Positions 9,071-17,605 of a stretch of 64,000 bases of DNA are shown here, piece by piece (within the stretch, counting starts at the first letter, position 1; each line of letters starts with the position of its first letter). Where the stretch lies: NCBI RefSeq assembly GCF_002161055.1, contig NZ_NFLT01000011.1:1-64000 (forward strand), given 5' to 3'. This stretch comes from Tyzzerella sp. An114 (GTDB taxonomy: Bacteria; Bacillota; Clostridia; Lachnospirales; Anaerotignaceae). The notes under the pieces are model-generated. The model made no database searches. It had not been told where the DNA came from and worked only from the letters and a program-made list of their open reading frames with translations. Both the position numbers and the translations under genes were made by a program.

Positions 9071-9108
9071 TTAATCCCTGTCGAATGGAGTTTCTTCAGG
9101 GATTTTTA
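9071..9108 (+). terminator. Intrinsic terminator after the DAACS symporter
   Basis: AATCCCTG pairs with CAGGGATT across a 16-nt loop and is followed by a T-run. Confidence 0.8.
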
Positions 9109-9235
9109 AATGGTTTAACTTTTAAATCAAAAAAATTTATACTTTAATTAAATTTCCTTTGTAAATAGTATTAAATCATAGTATAATTTTGTACCGTAAA
9201 TAGTAGTTTTTATTACAGATTAGGAGAAAAAACAT

Positions 9236-10720
9236 ATGATAAGAACAGGATTTGATAACGATAAATATTTAAAAATGCAGTCACAATGTATTAAAGAGAG
9301 AATAGGTGAGTTTGGTGGAAAACTTTACCTTGAATTTGGTGGAAAACTTTTTGATGATTACCATGCTTCAAGAGTTCTTCCAGGATTTAAACCTGACAGT
9401 AAAATAAATATGCTTGTACAACTTAAAGAAGATGCAGAAATAATAATTGTAATAAGTGCTGGAGACATTGAAAAAAATAAAGTAAGAGGCGACCTTGGAA
9501 TAACATATGATATGGACGTTTTAAGACTTATAGATGCTTTTAGAGGCTATGGTCTTTATGTAGGAAGTGTTGTTTTAACACAGTTTGACGGTCAGGAAAG
9601 TGCAATAGCTTATCAGAAAAAACTTGAAGCTCTTGGACTTCGTGTTTACAGACATTACACAATAGCAGGATATCCAGGAAATGTGCCATTAATAGTAAGT
9701 GAAGAAGGCTATGGAAAAAATGATTATATAGAGACAGAGCGTTCTCTTATAGTTGTAACTGCACCTGGTCCAGGAAGTGGAAAAATGGCAACTTGTCTTT
9801 CACAGCTTTACCATGAAAATAAAAGAGGTGTAAAAGCTGGGTATGCAAAATTCGAAACATTCCCAATATGGAACCTTCCTTTACAGCACCCTGTAAACCT
9901 TGCTTATGAGGCAGCAACAGCAGACCTTAATGATATGAATATGATTGACCCATTCCATCTTGAGGCTTATGGCAAAACAACAGTAAACTATAATCGTGAT
10001 GTTGAAGTTTTCCCTGTTCTCAATGCAATGTTTGAAATGATTTATGGGGAGTCTCCTTATAAATCACCAACAGACATGGGTGTTAATATGGCAGGTAACT
10101 GTATAGTAGATGACGAAGCTACAAAAGAAGCTTCAAGAAATGAAATTATAAGAAGATATTATAAAGCTCTCTGTGAAAAGAGAAAAGGAAACGCTGATGA
10201 AGATGCTATTTATAGACTTGAACTTCTTATGAAACAGGCTGGAACAGGTATTGTAGATAGACCAGTTGTTGCAGAAGCAAATCGTCTTGCAGAGGAAACA
10301 GGAAATCCAGCTGCTGTAATAGAACTTCCAGACGGAACTCTTGTTACAGGAAAGACAAGCGACCTTCTTGGTGCGTCTTCAGCAATGTTATTAAATGCAC
10401 TTAAAAAACTTGCTAATATTCCAGATGAAATTAAACTTATATCTCCAACAGTAATAGAACCTATTCAACATTTAAAAGTTTCACATTTAGGAAACCACAA
10501 TCCAAGACTTCATACAGATGAAATTCTTCTTGCTCTCTGTATAAGTGCTGCAACCGACCCTAATGCAGAACTTGCAATGCAGCAGCTTGAAAAACTTAAA
10601 TGCTGTGAAGTACATTCATCAGTAATACTTTCATCAGTTGATGAAAATGTTTTCGGGAAACTTGGAGTAAATCTTACTTGTGAACCTCGTTACGAAACAA
10701 AGAAACTTTTCCATCGTTAA
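9236..10720 (+). CDS. DUF1846 (UPF0371) family protein
   Basis: A 494-aa cytoplasmic protein matching the DUF1846 family along its length: MIRTGFDNDKYLKMQSQCI at the start, LYLEFGGKLFDDYHASRVLPGF, and a P-loop-like GPGSGK at 178-183. Members are widespread in Firmicutes and have solved structures, but I know of no established biochemical role. A nucleotide-binding or transferase role is only suggested by the glycine-rich loop. It is a single gene with its own terminator. The ATG at 9236 follows AGGAG with normal spacing. Confidence 0.88.
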   Translation: MIRTGFDNDKYLKMQSQCIKERIGEFGGKLYLEFGGKLFDDYHASRVLPGFKPDSKINMLVQLKEDAEIIIVISAGDIEKNKVRGDLGITYDMDVLRLIDAFRGYGLYVGSVVLTQFDGQESAIAYQKKLEALGLRVYRHYTIAGYPGNVPLIVSEEGYGKNDYIETERSLIVVTAPGPGSGKMATCLSQLYHENKRGVKAGYAKFETFPIWNLPLQHPVNLAYEAATADLNDMNMIDPFHLEAYGKTTVNYNRDVEVFPVLNAMFEMIYGESPYKSPTDMGVNMAGNCIVDDEATKEASRNEIIRRYYKALCEKRKGNADEDAIYRLELLMKQAGTGIVDRPVVAEANRLAEETGNPAAVIELPDGTLVTGKTSDLLGASSAMLLNALKKLANIPDEIKLISPTVIEPIQHLKVSHLGNHNPRLHTDEILLALCISAATDPNAELAMQQLEKLKCCEVHSSVILSSVDENVFGKLGVNLTCEPRYETKKLFHR

Positions 10721-10729
10721 AATATTTTT

Positions 10730-10764
10730 AAAAAACCGAGTAAATTTTTTATACTCGGTTTTTA
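10730..10764 (+). terminator. Intrinsic terminator after DUF1846 gene
   Basis: AAAACCGAGTA pairs with TACTCGGTTTTT across a T-rich loop. Confidence 0.85.
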
Positions 10765-10789
10765 TTTATATTAAAGTTAGGTGATTTTT

Positions 10790-11269
10790 ATGGGAATAAG
10801 AAGTACAGCTAAAGCTATAATAATACATGATAAAAAAATACTTTTAAATAAATGTTATGATGAATACAATGGATATTATTACTCTTTACCCGGTGGGGGA
10901 CAGAATAAATTTGAAACTTTAGAAAATGCAGTTGTAAGAGAATGTCTTGAAGAAACAGGATACAAAGTTAAAATTTTAAGGTTTTGTGCTCTTTTTGAGG
11001 AGATTTGTACAAATCCTAAGTTTACTGAAAAATATGCTGATTATGTACATAAAATGTATCATATATTTTTATGTGACATTGAAAGTTTTGATAGAAAAGA
11101 ACTTTCTGAAACTGATATAATGCAAACAGGTTGTGAGTGGATAGATTTAAAATCTATTGACAGTATTAAAATAATGCCTACTGTTATAAAAGAAAATATG
11201 TATGATATCATATATAATAAAAAAACACTTTTTTTAGGTTCTGAAAATATAATGTATGGTCATGGATAA
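10790..11269 (+). CDS. Nudix hydrolase
   Basis: A 159-aa Nudix-fold pyrophosphohydrolase. The Nudix box begins with the GGGQNKF loop near residue 40 and ends in RECLEETGY, with the metal-binding glutamates present. Family members cleave nucleoside diphosphates linked to other moieties; the substrate is not predictable here. The ATG at 10790 is chosen because the in-frame GTG at 10781 lies within the AGGTG ribosome site. It stands alone between two terminators. Confidence 0.85.
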   Translation: MGIRSTAKAIIIHDKKILLNKCYDEYNGYYYSLPGGGQNKFETLENAVVRECLEETGYKVKILRFCALFEEICTNPKFTEKYADYVHKMYHIFLCDIESFDRKELSETDIMQTGCEWIDLKSIDSIKIMPTVIKENMYDIIYNKKTLFLGSENIMYGHG

Positions 11270-11308
11270 TAAAAAAAGAGACACAATAAAATGTGTCTCT
11301 TTTTTTAT
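11270..11308. terminator. Bidirectional terminator, Nudix / zinc-ribbon genes
   Basis: AAAAGAGACACA pairs with TGTGTCTCTTTT, flanked by A and T runs on both sides, between convergent genes. Confidence 0.88.
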
Positions 11309-11535
11309 TAATCAGCTTTTTTTATATTTTTGTCCGAATAATCTATAACCATTTTTTTGCAGTCTTTGCATATATATCCGGAAAAAATAAAATCATTGAA
11401 CGCGTTATCCTCGAAAACAATATCATCACCATTTAAGGCTGTTTCTGATTTGCGTTTTTTTGTCATCCAAGCAACGCGTTTCATTCCGTGTAAAAAACCT
11501 TGTTCCATTTCGCTGTTACAGTATGGGCATTTCAT
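11308..11535 (-). CDS. Small zinc-ribbon protein (PF20097/DUF6487-like)
   Basis: A 75-aa protein with CPYC at residues 3-6 and CKDC near residue 56, together forming a four-cysteine zinc ribbon. The middle (GFLHGMKRVAWM) resembles the small DUF6487-type proteins of Clostridia. There is no signal peptide. Translation starts at the ATG at 11535 behind a GGAGG ribosome site. Function is unknown. Confidence 0.72.
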   Translation of the reverse strand: MKCPYCNSEMEQGFLHGMKRVAWMTKKRKSETALNGDDIVFEDNAFNDFIFSGYICKDCKKMVIDYSDKNIKKAD

Positions 11536-11758
11536 AGTTTTTACCTCCTTAAAGCTGAAAATGTATTATTGTTAGTTATATTTTATAATATAAAGTATGT
11601 TTAAACAATACTTTAAATACATTTTGATTATATAAATTAGTTATAATATTATATGAATTTGAATAAAATTTAAAGAAAATTTAATGTTTTTTTACTTATA
11701 ATATGTTATACTCATGGTGTAACAGATAATAATGTTTTTTATTTTTAAAGGAGGAATT

Positions 11759-12268
11759 ATGGAAAAAGCAATAGGTTCAAAAGTAAACCTCAAAAGCCTG
11801 GAAGATATACTCGCAATAGAGTTTATGGATTGCATTTCAGATATATATAATTCAGAAAAAATACAGAAACTTGACAACTATGAACAGCACTGTCACACAA
11901 GCAGATTACAGCATAGTATCAATGTTGCTTATTACAGTTTTATAGTTTGCAAATTTTTAGGTTGGGACTATCGTTCAGCAGCAAGAGCCGGAATAATGCA
12001 CGATATGTTCTACTATGATTGGAGAGTAAAAAATCCAACAAGAAAATGCAACCATGCAGCATGGCACCCTCGTGTTGCTTACGATAATGCAAGAAAGATT
12101 ACAGAACTTAATGATATTGAAAAAGATGCTATATTAAAGCATATGTGGCCATGTACACTTGTTCCTCCTAAATACAAGGAATCTTATGTTGTTACTATGG
12201 CAGATAAAATTTGTGCAGTGTTTGAAGCAGTTGGAAACAAATTCGAGCGTCTTCTGGGCTGGGTTTAA
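11759..12268 (+). CDS. HD-domain phosphohydrolase
   Basis: A 169-aa HD-superfamily protein. Metal-binding motifs are the first His in TSRLQHSINVAYY, the His-Asp pair in AGIMHDMFYYDW, a further His in ILKHMWP and the Asp in MADKICAV. It resembles the short stand-alone HD proteins of Firmicutes. The ATG at 11759 follows AAAGGAGG, while the upstream in-frame ATG at 11732 lacks a site. It probably hydrolyses a phosphomonoester or nucleotide; the substrate is unknown. It is monocistronic, with a terminator downstream. Confidence 0.82.
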   Translation: MEKAIGSKVNLKSLEDILAIEFMDCISDIYNSEKIQKLDNYEQHCHTSRLQHSINVAYYSFIVCKFLGWDYRSAARAGIMHDMFYYDWRVKNPTRKCNHAAWHPRVAYDNARKITELNDIEKDAILKHMWPCTLVPPKYKESYVVTMADKICAVFEAVGNKFERLLGWV

Positions 12269-12278
12269 TTTTTGGCAT

Positions 12279-12313
12279 AATGTGTCGGTTTATACTAAAC
12301 CGGCACTTTTTGT
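12279..12313 (+). terminator. Intrinsic terminator after HD gene
   Basis: GTGTCGGTTTA pairs with TAAACCGGCAC (one G-U pair) and is followed by a T-run. Confidence 0.8.
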
Positions 12314-12333
12314 TTGATATTTAAAATTTAATA

Positions 12334-12362
12334 TTGACATATACTTTGTTTTAAAATATAAT
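12334..12362 (+). promoter_or_regulatory. Consensus promoter upstream of fluoride riboswitch
   Basis: TTGACA (12334-12339), a 17-bp spacer, and TATAAT (12357-12362): a perfect housekeeping-sigma promoter. The predicted start, near 12369, lies just at the 5' edge of the riboswitch. Confidence 0.88.
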
Positions 12363-12365
12363 GCT

Positions 12366-12470
12366 ATAAGGGAATGGAGTTCTCCCTTGATATATTTTAA
12401 TATATATCAGAACTGCCGGAATAGTGGGCTGATGACTTCTGTGAATTTTCACAGGGTTATCAGCTTTTTT
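12366..12470 (+). ncRNA. Fluoride riboswitch (crcB motif) with expression-platform terminator
   Basis: The sequence matches the conserved crcB-motif core: GGGAATGGAGTTCTCCC (12370-12386), a variable AT stem, AACTGCC (12411-12417) and GCTGATGACTTCTG (12428-12441). Fluoride aptamers form a pseudoknot from these blocks. The 3' part of the aptamer overlaps a strong hairpin, GCTGATGAC with GTTATCAGC enclosing CTGTGAA/TTCACAG, followed by six T residues (12428-12470). Fluoride binding should block this terminator and turn on the antiporter gene 31 bp downstream. Confidence 0.93.
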
Positions 12471-12500
12471 ATTGCCAAAAAATAAATAGGAGGGATTATA

Positions 12501-13673
12501 TTGCTATTAAGTTTTTCACTTATGTTTATACTGGGAATTGCCATAGGAGGTATTTTTGCCAGATTTAAACTTCCACCAATATTAGGAATGTTAATATCAG
12601 GAATAATATTGGGACCATCAGCTTTAAATTTTATTTCACCAAAAGTTCTTGATATTTCTTCAGAGCTTCGTCAAATCGCACTTATAATAATACTTACAAG
12701 AGCAGGTCTTGCCCTTGATATTGATGACCTTAAGAAAGTTGGTAGACCAGCAATACTTATGTGTTTTGTTCCAGCACTTTTTGAGATAGCAGGTTTTGTT
12801 TTAATTGCACCTAAAATACTTGGAATAAGTGTTATAGAGGCGGCTATTATGGGAAGTGTTGTGGCTGCCGTATCTCCAGCAGTAATAGTTCCAAGAATGT
12901 TAAGACTTATGGAAGAGGGTATAGGAACAAAAAAAGGTATACCACAACTCATAATGGCTGGAGCTTCTGTTGATGATGTTTTTGTAATAGTTTTATTCAC
13001 ATCATTTACATCAATAGCACAGGGTGGAACTTTTTCTTTAATGTCTTTATTAAATGTTCCTATATCTGTAATAATGGGTATAATAGTAGGTATAATTTTT
13101 GGAATTATACTCGAAAAAATATTTAAAACAGTTCATATAAGAGATACTGTAAAAGTTTTGATAATATTGAGCATATCATTTATATGTACAGATTGTCAGA
13201 GTGTTGTTGAAAAATATATTCCTTTCTCAGGACTTTTAGCTGTTATGTCTTTAAACGCTACAATATACTTTAAAAATAAAGTTTTGGCAAAGAGACTTTC
13301 AGATAAATTCAATAGACTTTGGGTATATGGCGAGATACTTCTTTTTGTACTTGTTGGAGCAGCTGTTGATGTTAAATATGCCATATCAGCGGGAGTTGTA
13401 TTTATAGTAATTATATTACTTGCTCTTATATTTAGAATTTGTGGAGTGTTTATAAGTATTATAGGTACACCTTTTAATAAAAAAGAAAAAATATTCTGTA
13501 TGATTGCATATATGCCAAAAGCCACAGTTCAAGCAGCAATAGGCTCTGTTCCTCTTTCAATGGGGCTTGCCTGTGGAAATATTGTTCTTACAGCAGCGGT
13601 AATGGCTATACTTGTAACAGCACCTTTAGGGGCAATACTTATTGATAAAAATTATAAAAAATTACTATCATAA
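12501..13673 (+). CDS. CPA-family antiporter under fluoride riboswitch control
   Basis: A 390-aa cation:proton antiporter (CPA superfamily, Na+/H+ exchanger fold) with about twelve hydrophobic segments. The acidic pair D158-D159 in AGASVDDVFV lies where CPA transporters bind their cation. The TTG start at 12501 follows AGGAGGG. Antiporters of this type are one of the recurring gene classes downstream of fluoride riboswitches, and some have been tied to fluoride export, so a fluoride-efflux role is likely here. No crcB/fluc gene is in the window. A terminator follows. Confidence 0.9.
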   Translation: MLLSFSLMFILGIAIGGIFARFKLPPILGMLISGIILGPSALNFISPKVLDISSELRQIALIIILTRAGLALDIDDLKKVGRPAILMCFVPALFEIAGFVLIAPKILGISVIEAAIMGSVVAAVSPAVIVPRMLRLMEEGIGTKKGIPQLIMAGASVDDVFVIVLFTSFTSIAQGGTFSLMSLLNVPISVIMGIIVGIIFGIILEKIFKTVHIRDTVKVLIILSISFICTDCQSVVEKYIPFSGLLAVMSLNATIYFKNKVLAKRLSDKFNRLWVYGEILLFVLVGAAVDVKYAISAGVVFIVIILLALIFRICGVFISIIGTPFNKKEKIFCMIAYMPKATVQAAIGSVPLSMGLACGNIVLTAAVMAILVTAPLGAILIDKNYKKLLS

Positions 13674-13677
13674 AAAT

Positions 13678-13711
13678 AAACCTTCCATAATAAAAATATG
13701 GAAGGTTTTAA
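13678..13711. terminator. Bidirectional terminator, antiporter / MATE genes
   Basis: AAACCTTCCATA pairs with TATGGAAGGTTT between convergent genes. Confidence 0.85.
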
Positions 13712-13720
13712 AAAATTTCT

Positions 13721-15139
13721 TTAAATATTTACAGATGTTTTTTCTTCTTTTATATGTCTTTCAAGTTTAGCCATTTCAGGAACCATAAAACAAGCTACAA
13801 TCAATGCTGATGAAATATCAGCGACTGGTGCTGAGTAAAGTATTCCTCTAAGTCCAAAGAATAAAGGAAGTATTATTATAAGAGGAATGAGTAAAAGAAG
13901 CTGGCGAAGCATTGAAAGTATTGATGCTTTTAAAGGTTGGCCTGTTGCTTGAAAGTAGCTTGTAGATACAATTTGAAATCCGGCACAGAATATACCAAAA
14001 AGGAATATTCTTAAACATTTTACAGCAAAATCAGTAAATTCAGCATTTTCATTTCCAAATATACCTATTATAAATTCAGGAAATGTCTGACAAACAATCC
14101 AACCAGCCAATATAAGAATTGTTGCCATTATTACAGCATATATGTATGTTTTCTTTATACGTTTATACTGTAAAGCTCCTCTGTTATATCCTAAAATAGG
14201 CTGAGCACCTATACCTACACCAATTCCAAAAGCTCCCATAATCATTGATATCTTCATTACAATTCCCATAGCACTAAGGGCAACATCTCCACCTATTGGT
14301 GATTGATTACCATAATACACAAGAGAATTATTCATTACAACCTGCATTATGCAAGCCACAGATTGAGTTATTCCAGATGAAATACCTAAAGTAAGAAATG
14401 ATATTATAAGTTTTCCTTTAAGTTTTAAATGACTTTTTTTGATTTGCATATGCTGTGGATTTTTTGATGATTTAAAGAAATATGCTGTAAGAACTATTGC
14501 AGATATAATCTGAGAAGTTATAGTTGCTATTGCAGCACCTTTAACACCCCAATTAAATATAAAAATATATATAGGGTCAAGTATTGTGTTAAGTCCTGCG
14601 CCTATCATCATTCCATACATTGAAAGTCTAGGGTGACCGTCAGTTCTTGCAAGATTTGAAAGAACTATACTTAAAAGATTAAAAGGAGTTCCCAAAAGTA
14701 TTATAGCAGTATAATCTATTGCATAAGGCATTATATTTTCTGTTGCACCAAAAAGAGTAAGTATTGGTTTTAAAAATATAAGACCTAAAACCATAAGTAC
14801 AATACCCGTAATTATTGAAAATAGAAATGCACTATTAAGAGTTTTTTCTGCTTCATCAAGTTTCTTTTCTCCAAGACGTATAGCGGCATAAGCACTACTT
14901 CCTGAACCTATAAGAGTTCCAAAAGCAAGTATTATTGTCATAATAGGAAAAGCAACTGTTGTTGCAGCGTTTCCTAAATATCCTACACCTTGACCAATGA
15001 AAATCTGGTCTACTATGTTATAAATAGAGTTTATAAGACATGATATTATAGCTGGTATAGAAAATGTAATTAAAAGTTTTCCTACCGGTTTATATCCCAA
15101 AGGATTTTGAATATTTTCCTTTTCTGATGCTATTGTCAT
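13721..15139 (-). CDS. MATE-family multidrug efflux transporter
   Basis: A 472-aa membrane protein with twelve hydrophobic segments and MATE signatures in both halves (PAIISCLINSIYNIVDQIFIGQ near the N-terminus, with the repeated fold in the second half). MATE proteins export cationic drugs or metabolites using Na+ or H+. The ATG at 15139 comes one base after the marR stop, and its GGAGG lies inside the marR 3' end, so the two are translationally linked. Regulation by the MarR protein is implied by the twin operators upstream. Confidence 0.9.
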   Translation of the reverse strand: MTIASEKENIQNPLGYKPVGKLLITFSIPAIISCLINSIYNIVDQIFIGQGVGYLGNAATTVAFPIMTIILAFGTLIGSGSSAYAAIRLGEKKLDEAEKTLNSAFLFSIITGIVLMVLGLIFLKPILTLFGATENIMPYAIDYTAIILLGTPFNLLSIVLSNLARTDGHPRLSMYGMMIGAGLNTILDPIYIFIFNWGVKGAAIATITSQIISAIVLTAYFFKSSKNPQHMQIKKSHLKLKGKLIISFLTLGISSGITQSVACIMQVVMNNSLVYYGNQSPIGGDVALSAMGIVMKISMIMGAFGIGVGIGAQPILGYNRGALQYKRIKKTYIYAVIMATILILAGWIVCQTFPEFIIGIFGNENAEFTDFAVKCLRIFLFGIFCAGFQIVSTSYFQATGQPLKASILSMLRQLLLLIPLIIILPLFFGLRGILYSAPVADISSALIVACFMVPEMAKLERHIKEEKTSVNI

Positions 15140-15140
15140 T

Positions 15141-15602
15141 CTATTTGTCCTCCTTGTCTGTTATAAATTTATTTAAAAGTAAATTTGATGACTTAGCCAT
15201 TTTTTCGAGACAGGATATAAAGTTTTCTTTCTCCTCATCAGTTAAAGATGAAAGTAAACCTTTTTTCCAAATATCTCTAAGTTCATAGGTGTGGTTTATA
15301 ATATCTTCCGCTTTTTTTGTTGTATAAAGATGACGGACACGTTTATCATGTTCATCTGCTACAATGGATACATAGCCTATATCTACAAGTTTTTTGATTG
15401 CTTTTGTGACTGTTCCTTTATCATATTGACCTATCTTTGCCAAATCACACATAGTTATTCCTTCATTTTCATATATTCTTGAGAGAAAAAACTGTTGACC
15501 ACTTCCAATAGGTTCATTTTCAAGAACAGCATCAAAATATCTTTTAGTATTGCGCTGTATCATTGATATATATTTTAAAAATATTATCTGCGGTTCTTTC
15601 AA
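15141..15602 (-). CDS. MarR-family transcriptional regulator
   Basis: A 153-aa winged-helix repressor. The DNA-binding core is FFLSRIYENEGITMCDLAK followed by YDKGTVTKAIKKL and the wing with DEHDKRVRHLY. The TTG at 15602 is preferred, with AAAGGAGG 6 nt before it; an in-frame GTG at 15635 lies inside an operator and upstream of the ribosome site. It is the first gene of a marR-MATE operon and probably represses itself and the pump. The ligand is unknown. Confidence 0.88.
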   Translation of the reverse strand: MKEPQIIFLKYISMIQRNTKRYFDAVLENEPIGSGQQFFLSRIYENEGITMCDLAKIGQYDKGTVTKAIKKLVDIGYVSIVADEHDKRVRHLYTTKKAEDIINHTYELRDIWKKGLLSSLTDEEKENFISCLEKMAKSSNLLLNKFITDKEDK

Positions 15603-15620
15603 AATCTTCCTCCTTTCCTT

Positions 15621-15638
15621 TAGTTGCACACTCAACTA
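15621..15638. promoter_or_regulatory. MarR operator 1
   Basis: TAGTTGCACACTCAACTA is an 18-bp inverted repeat of form TAGTTG-N6-CAACTA, immediately downstream of the predicted transcription start of marR. Confidence 0.72.
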
Positions 15639-15646
15639 TATATTAA

Positions 15647-15676
15647 ATATTACTATAAAAATAGTTGCTTAGTCAA
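15647..15676 (-). promoter_or_regulatory. Promoter of the marR-MATE operon
   Basis: On the minus strand TTGACT (15676-15671), an 18-bp spacer and TAATAT (15652-15647). Operator 2 covers the -35 box and operator 1 lies at the start of the transcript. Confidence 0.6.
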
Positions 15677-15679
15677 CTA
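15662..15679. promoter_or_regulatory. MarR operator 2
   Basis: TAGTTGCTTAGTCAACTA has the same TAGTTGC-N4-TCAACTA pattern as operator 1, with centres 41 bp apart (about four helical turns), and overlaps the -35 box of the marR promoter. Confidence 0.72.
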
Positions 15680-15764
15680 TTTTTGTATTTTTATGGGAGA
15701 TGATAAACTTTTTTGTTTGATGTATAATTAAATAATAGTATTTAATAAGAAAGGAAGTTTTATT

Positions 15765-16514
15765 ATGATTAAAAGTGTATATTTTAGTGGAACTGGAAAA
15801 ACAGAAGATTGTATTAAAAAAATATCAAAGCTTTTTGGAGAAAATATAAATTATATTGATATTACATCAAAGAGTCAGAGAGAAAATAATTTTGAGTTTA
15901 ATAAAGATGATATTGTTGTAGTAGGTATGCCTGTATATGCAGGTCAAATTCCAGCTGTTGAAAGAATTACAGATTGTATAAAGGGAAATAATACACCATG
16001 TATTATTATTGCTTGTTATGGAAATCGTCATTATGATGACAGTCTTGCACAGATGAAAAATCTTTTAGAATATAGAGGTTTTAAAGTTGTAGGGGGGGCT
16101 GCTGTAATAATAGAGCATACTTTTGCAGAAAGTCTTGGAAAAAACAGACCTGATGAAAATGATATGGCAGAGATTAAAGTTTGGGCAAATAATGTAATTG
16201 AAAAAATTAAAAAGGGTGATATTTCATCTACTGATTTTCCAGGAAACCCTAATCCTGAACCTAAAAAATCAATACCTGTTCCAAAAACTATTAATTATGA
16301 AGAATGTATAAAATGTGGTACTTGTTATAAAGAGTGTCCTATCTCTGATATCAAATTTGATGATAAACCAGAGTTTAAAAATGAAAATTGTATAAACTGT
16401 ATGAGATGTGTTTCAGTCTGTCCTAAAAAGTGTATATCATATGATTGTTCTCCTCTTACCAAAAGACTTATTGATAATTTCTCAGAACCAAGAAAATTAG
16501 AATTATTTGTATAA
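15765..16514 (+). CDS. EFR1-type flavodoxin-ferredoxin protein
   Basis: A 249-aa redox protein. The N-terminal half is a flavodoxin-like domain (YFSGTGKTEDCI as the phosphate loop, GMPVYAGQIP). The C-terminal half holds two 4Fe-4S clusters: C181, C184, C187, C191 and C209, C212, C215, C219. This layout matches the EFR1 family, common in Clostridia and thought to shuttle electrons from ferredoxin to flavin. The gene is monocistronic and divergent from marR; the region between them holds the two operators, so MarR could also affect it. Confidence 0.85.
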   Translation: MIKSVYFSGTGKTEDCIKKISKLFGENINYIDITSKSQRENNFEFNKDDIVVVGMPVYAGQIPAVERITDCIKGNNTPCIIIACYGNRHYDDSLAQMKNLLEYRGFKVVGGAAVIIEHTFAESLGKNRPDENDMAEIKVWANNVIEKIKKGDISSTDFPGNPNPEPKKSIPVPKTINYEECIKCGTCYKECPISDIKFDDKPEFKNENCINCMRCVSVCPKKCISYDCSPLTKRLIDNFSEPRKLELFV

Positions 16515-16517
16515 AAA

Positions 16518-16553
16518 TAAAAGGCATGATAATAGTTTATGATGCCTTTTTAT
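16518..16553. terminator. Bidirectional terminator, EFR1 / AraC genes
   Basis: AAAAGGCAT pairs with ATGCCTTTT across a 14-nt loop between convergent genes. Confidence 0.7.
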
Positions 16554-16565
16554 GGTAAAATAATA

Positions 16566-17462
16566 TTATGTATTTCTTCTGTTTTTTCTATATTCACTAG
16601 GTGTACATTTCATATATCTTTTGAATATTTTTCCATAATAACATGAGTTTGAAAAACCGCATTTTTCAGATATTTCTGTTATTGATATGTTATCGTTATC
16701 AGTTAGCATAGGTAAGCTTTGTTGTATACGATAAAAAAGAAGATAATCAAAAAGAGTTATTTTCATATTTTTTTTAAAAAAACGGCAACATTCACTTTTA
16801 CATAAATTTACATTGTTAGCTATATCATCAAGAGTAAGTGGTTCTGAATAATTGTGATGTATATATGTCAATATATCCTTAATACGATTTATATTATTCT
16901 CGTTTCTTTTACCTGTATCGGGAAGAGATGAAAAATATTTATAAATATTAAGCCAAAATTTTGAAAACTCAATATGTATAATAAGTTCATCAAATTCTTT
17001 TTTATTTAAAACTACTTCTTTATATAATGTATTTAAAAAATTTAATATATCTCGTTGCCAGTCAACATCATCTGTAAGCTTTAATGAAGATATTCTGTGA
17101 TTACCTAATATAAAATTTACATATTTTGTTTGTATAAGGCTATTTTCAAAACCATATATAAATCTTGGGTGAAATGTTACAGAAAGATATGTACAGTCCT
17201 TATTTTCAACCATTTTTCCACTGTGCATTGTATTACTGTTTCCGAAAACGCCATCACCTTTTTTTAATATATAGCTTTTTTCATTTATATTGTATTCGAT
17301 TTGACCATCTACAATATATGTAAGTTCTATTTCAGGGTGCCAGTGCCAAAGGAATGTTCCGCCTTCATAATGGGATAATATTTCTTCACTTATATTTACA
17401 GGAAAGGCATAATCACCATGAGTTTTAAGTTCTTTTTTTTCTTTATTTATATTTAATTGCAA
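16566..17462 (-). CDS. AraC-family transcriptional regulator with cupin domain
   Basis: A 298-aa regulator. The N-terminal cupin has FLWHWHPEIELTYIVDG; the C-terminal AraC double helix-turn-helix runs from about residue 195 to the end (LTLDDIANNVNLCKSECCRFF, then ITEISEKCGFSNSCYYGKIFKR). The start is taken as the TTG at 17462, 6 nt after GAGGTG; a longer frame to 17528 has no ribosome site. It is divergent from galK with a 143-bp gap, so control of the gal operon is likely (inference). It resembles the partial regulator at the left edge in domain layout. Confidence 0.85.
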   Translation of the reverse strand: MQLNINKEKKELKTHGDYAFPVNISEEILSHYEGGTFLWHWHPEIELTYIVDGQIEYNINEKSYILKKGDGVFGNSNTMHSGKMVENKDCTYLSVTFHPRFIYGFENSLIQTKYVNFILGNHRISSLKLTDDVDWQRDILNFLNTLYKEVVLNKKEFDELIIHIEFSKFWLNIYKYFSSLPDTGKRNENNINRIKDILTYIHHNYSEPLTLDDIANNVNLCKSECCRFFKKNMKITLFDYLLFYRIQQSLPMLTDNDNISITEISEKCGFSNSCYYGKIFKRYMKCTPSEYRKNRRNT

Positions 17463-17605
17463 TAGAAACACCTCAATATAATTATAAAATATGCTATTAT
17501 ATTTGTATCTTTTATTAGTTATAAGCATTATAATTATATTAAATCAAAGGGAAATAATCAATGGGAAACATTGATAAATAAAAATATATAAAGGACGTGA
17601 AAAAT

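Noticed and set aside
15603-15635. GTG at 15635 as the marR start
   Set aside because: It lies inside a palindromic operator and upstream of AAAGGAGG; TTG at 15602 has proper spacing.
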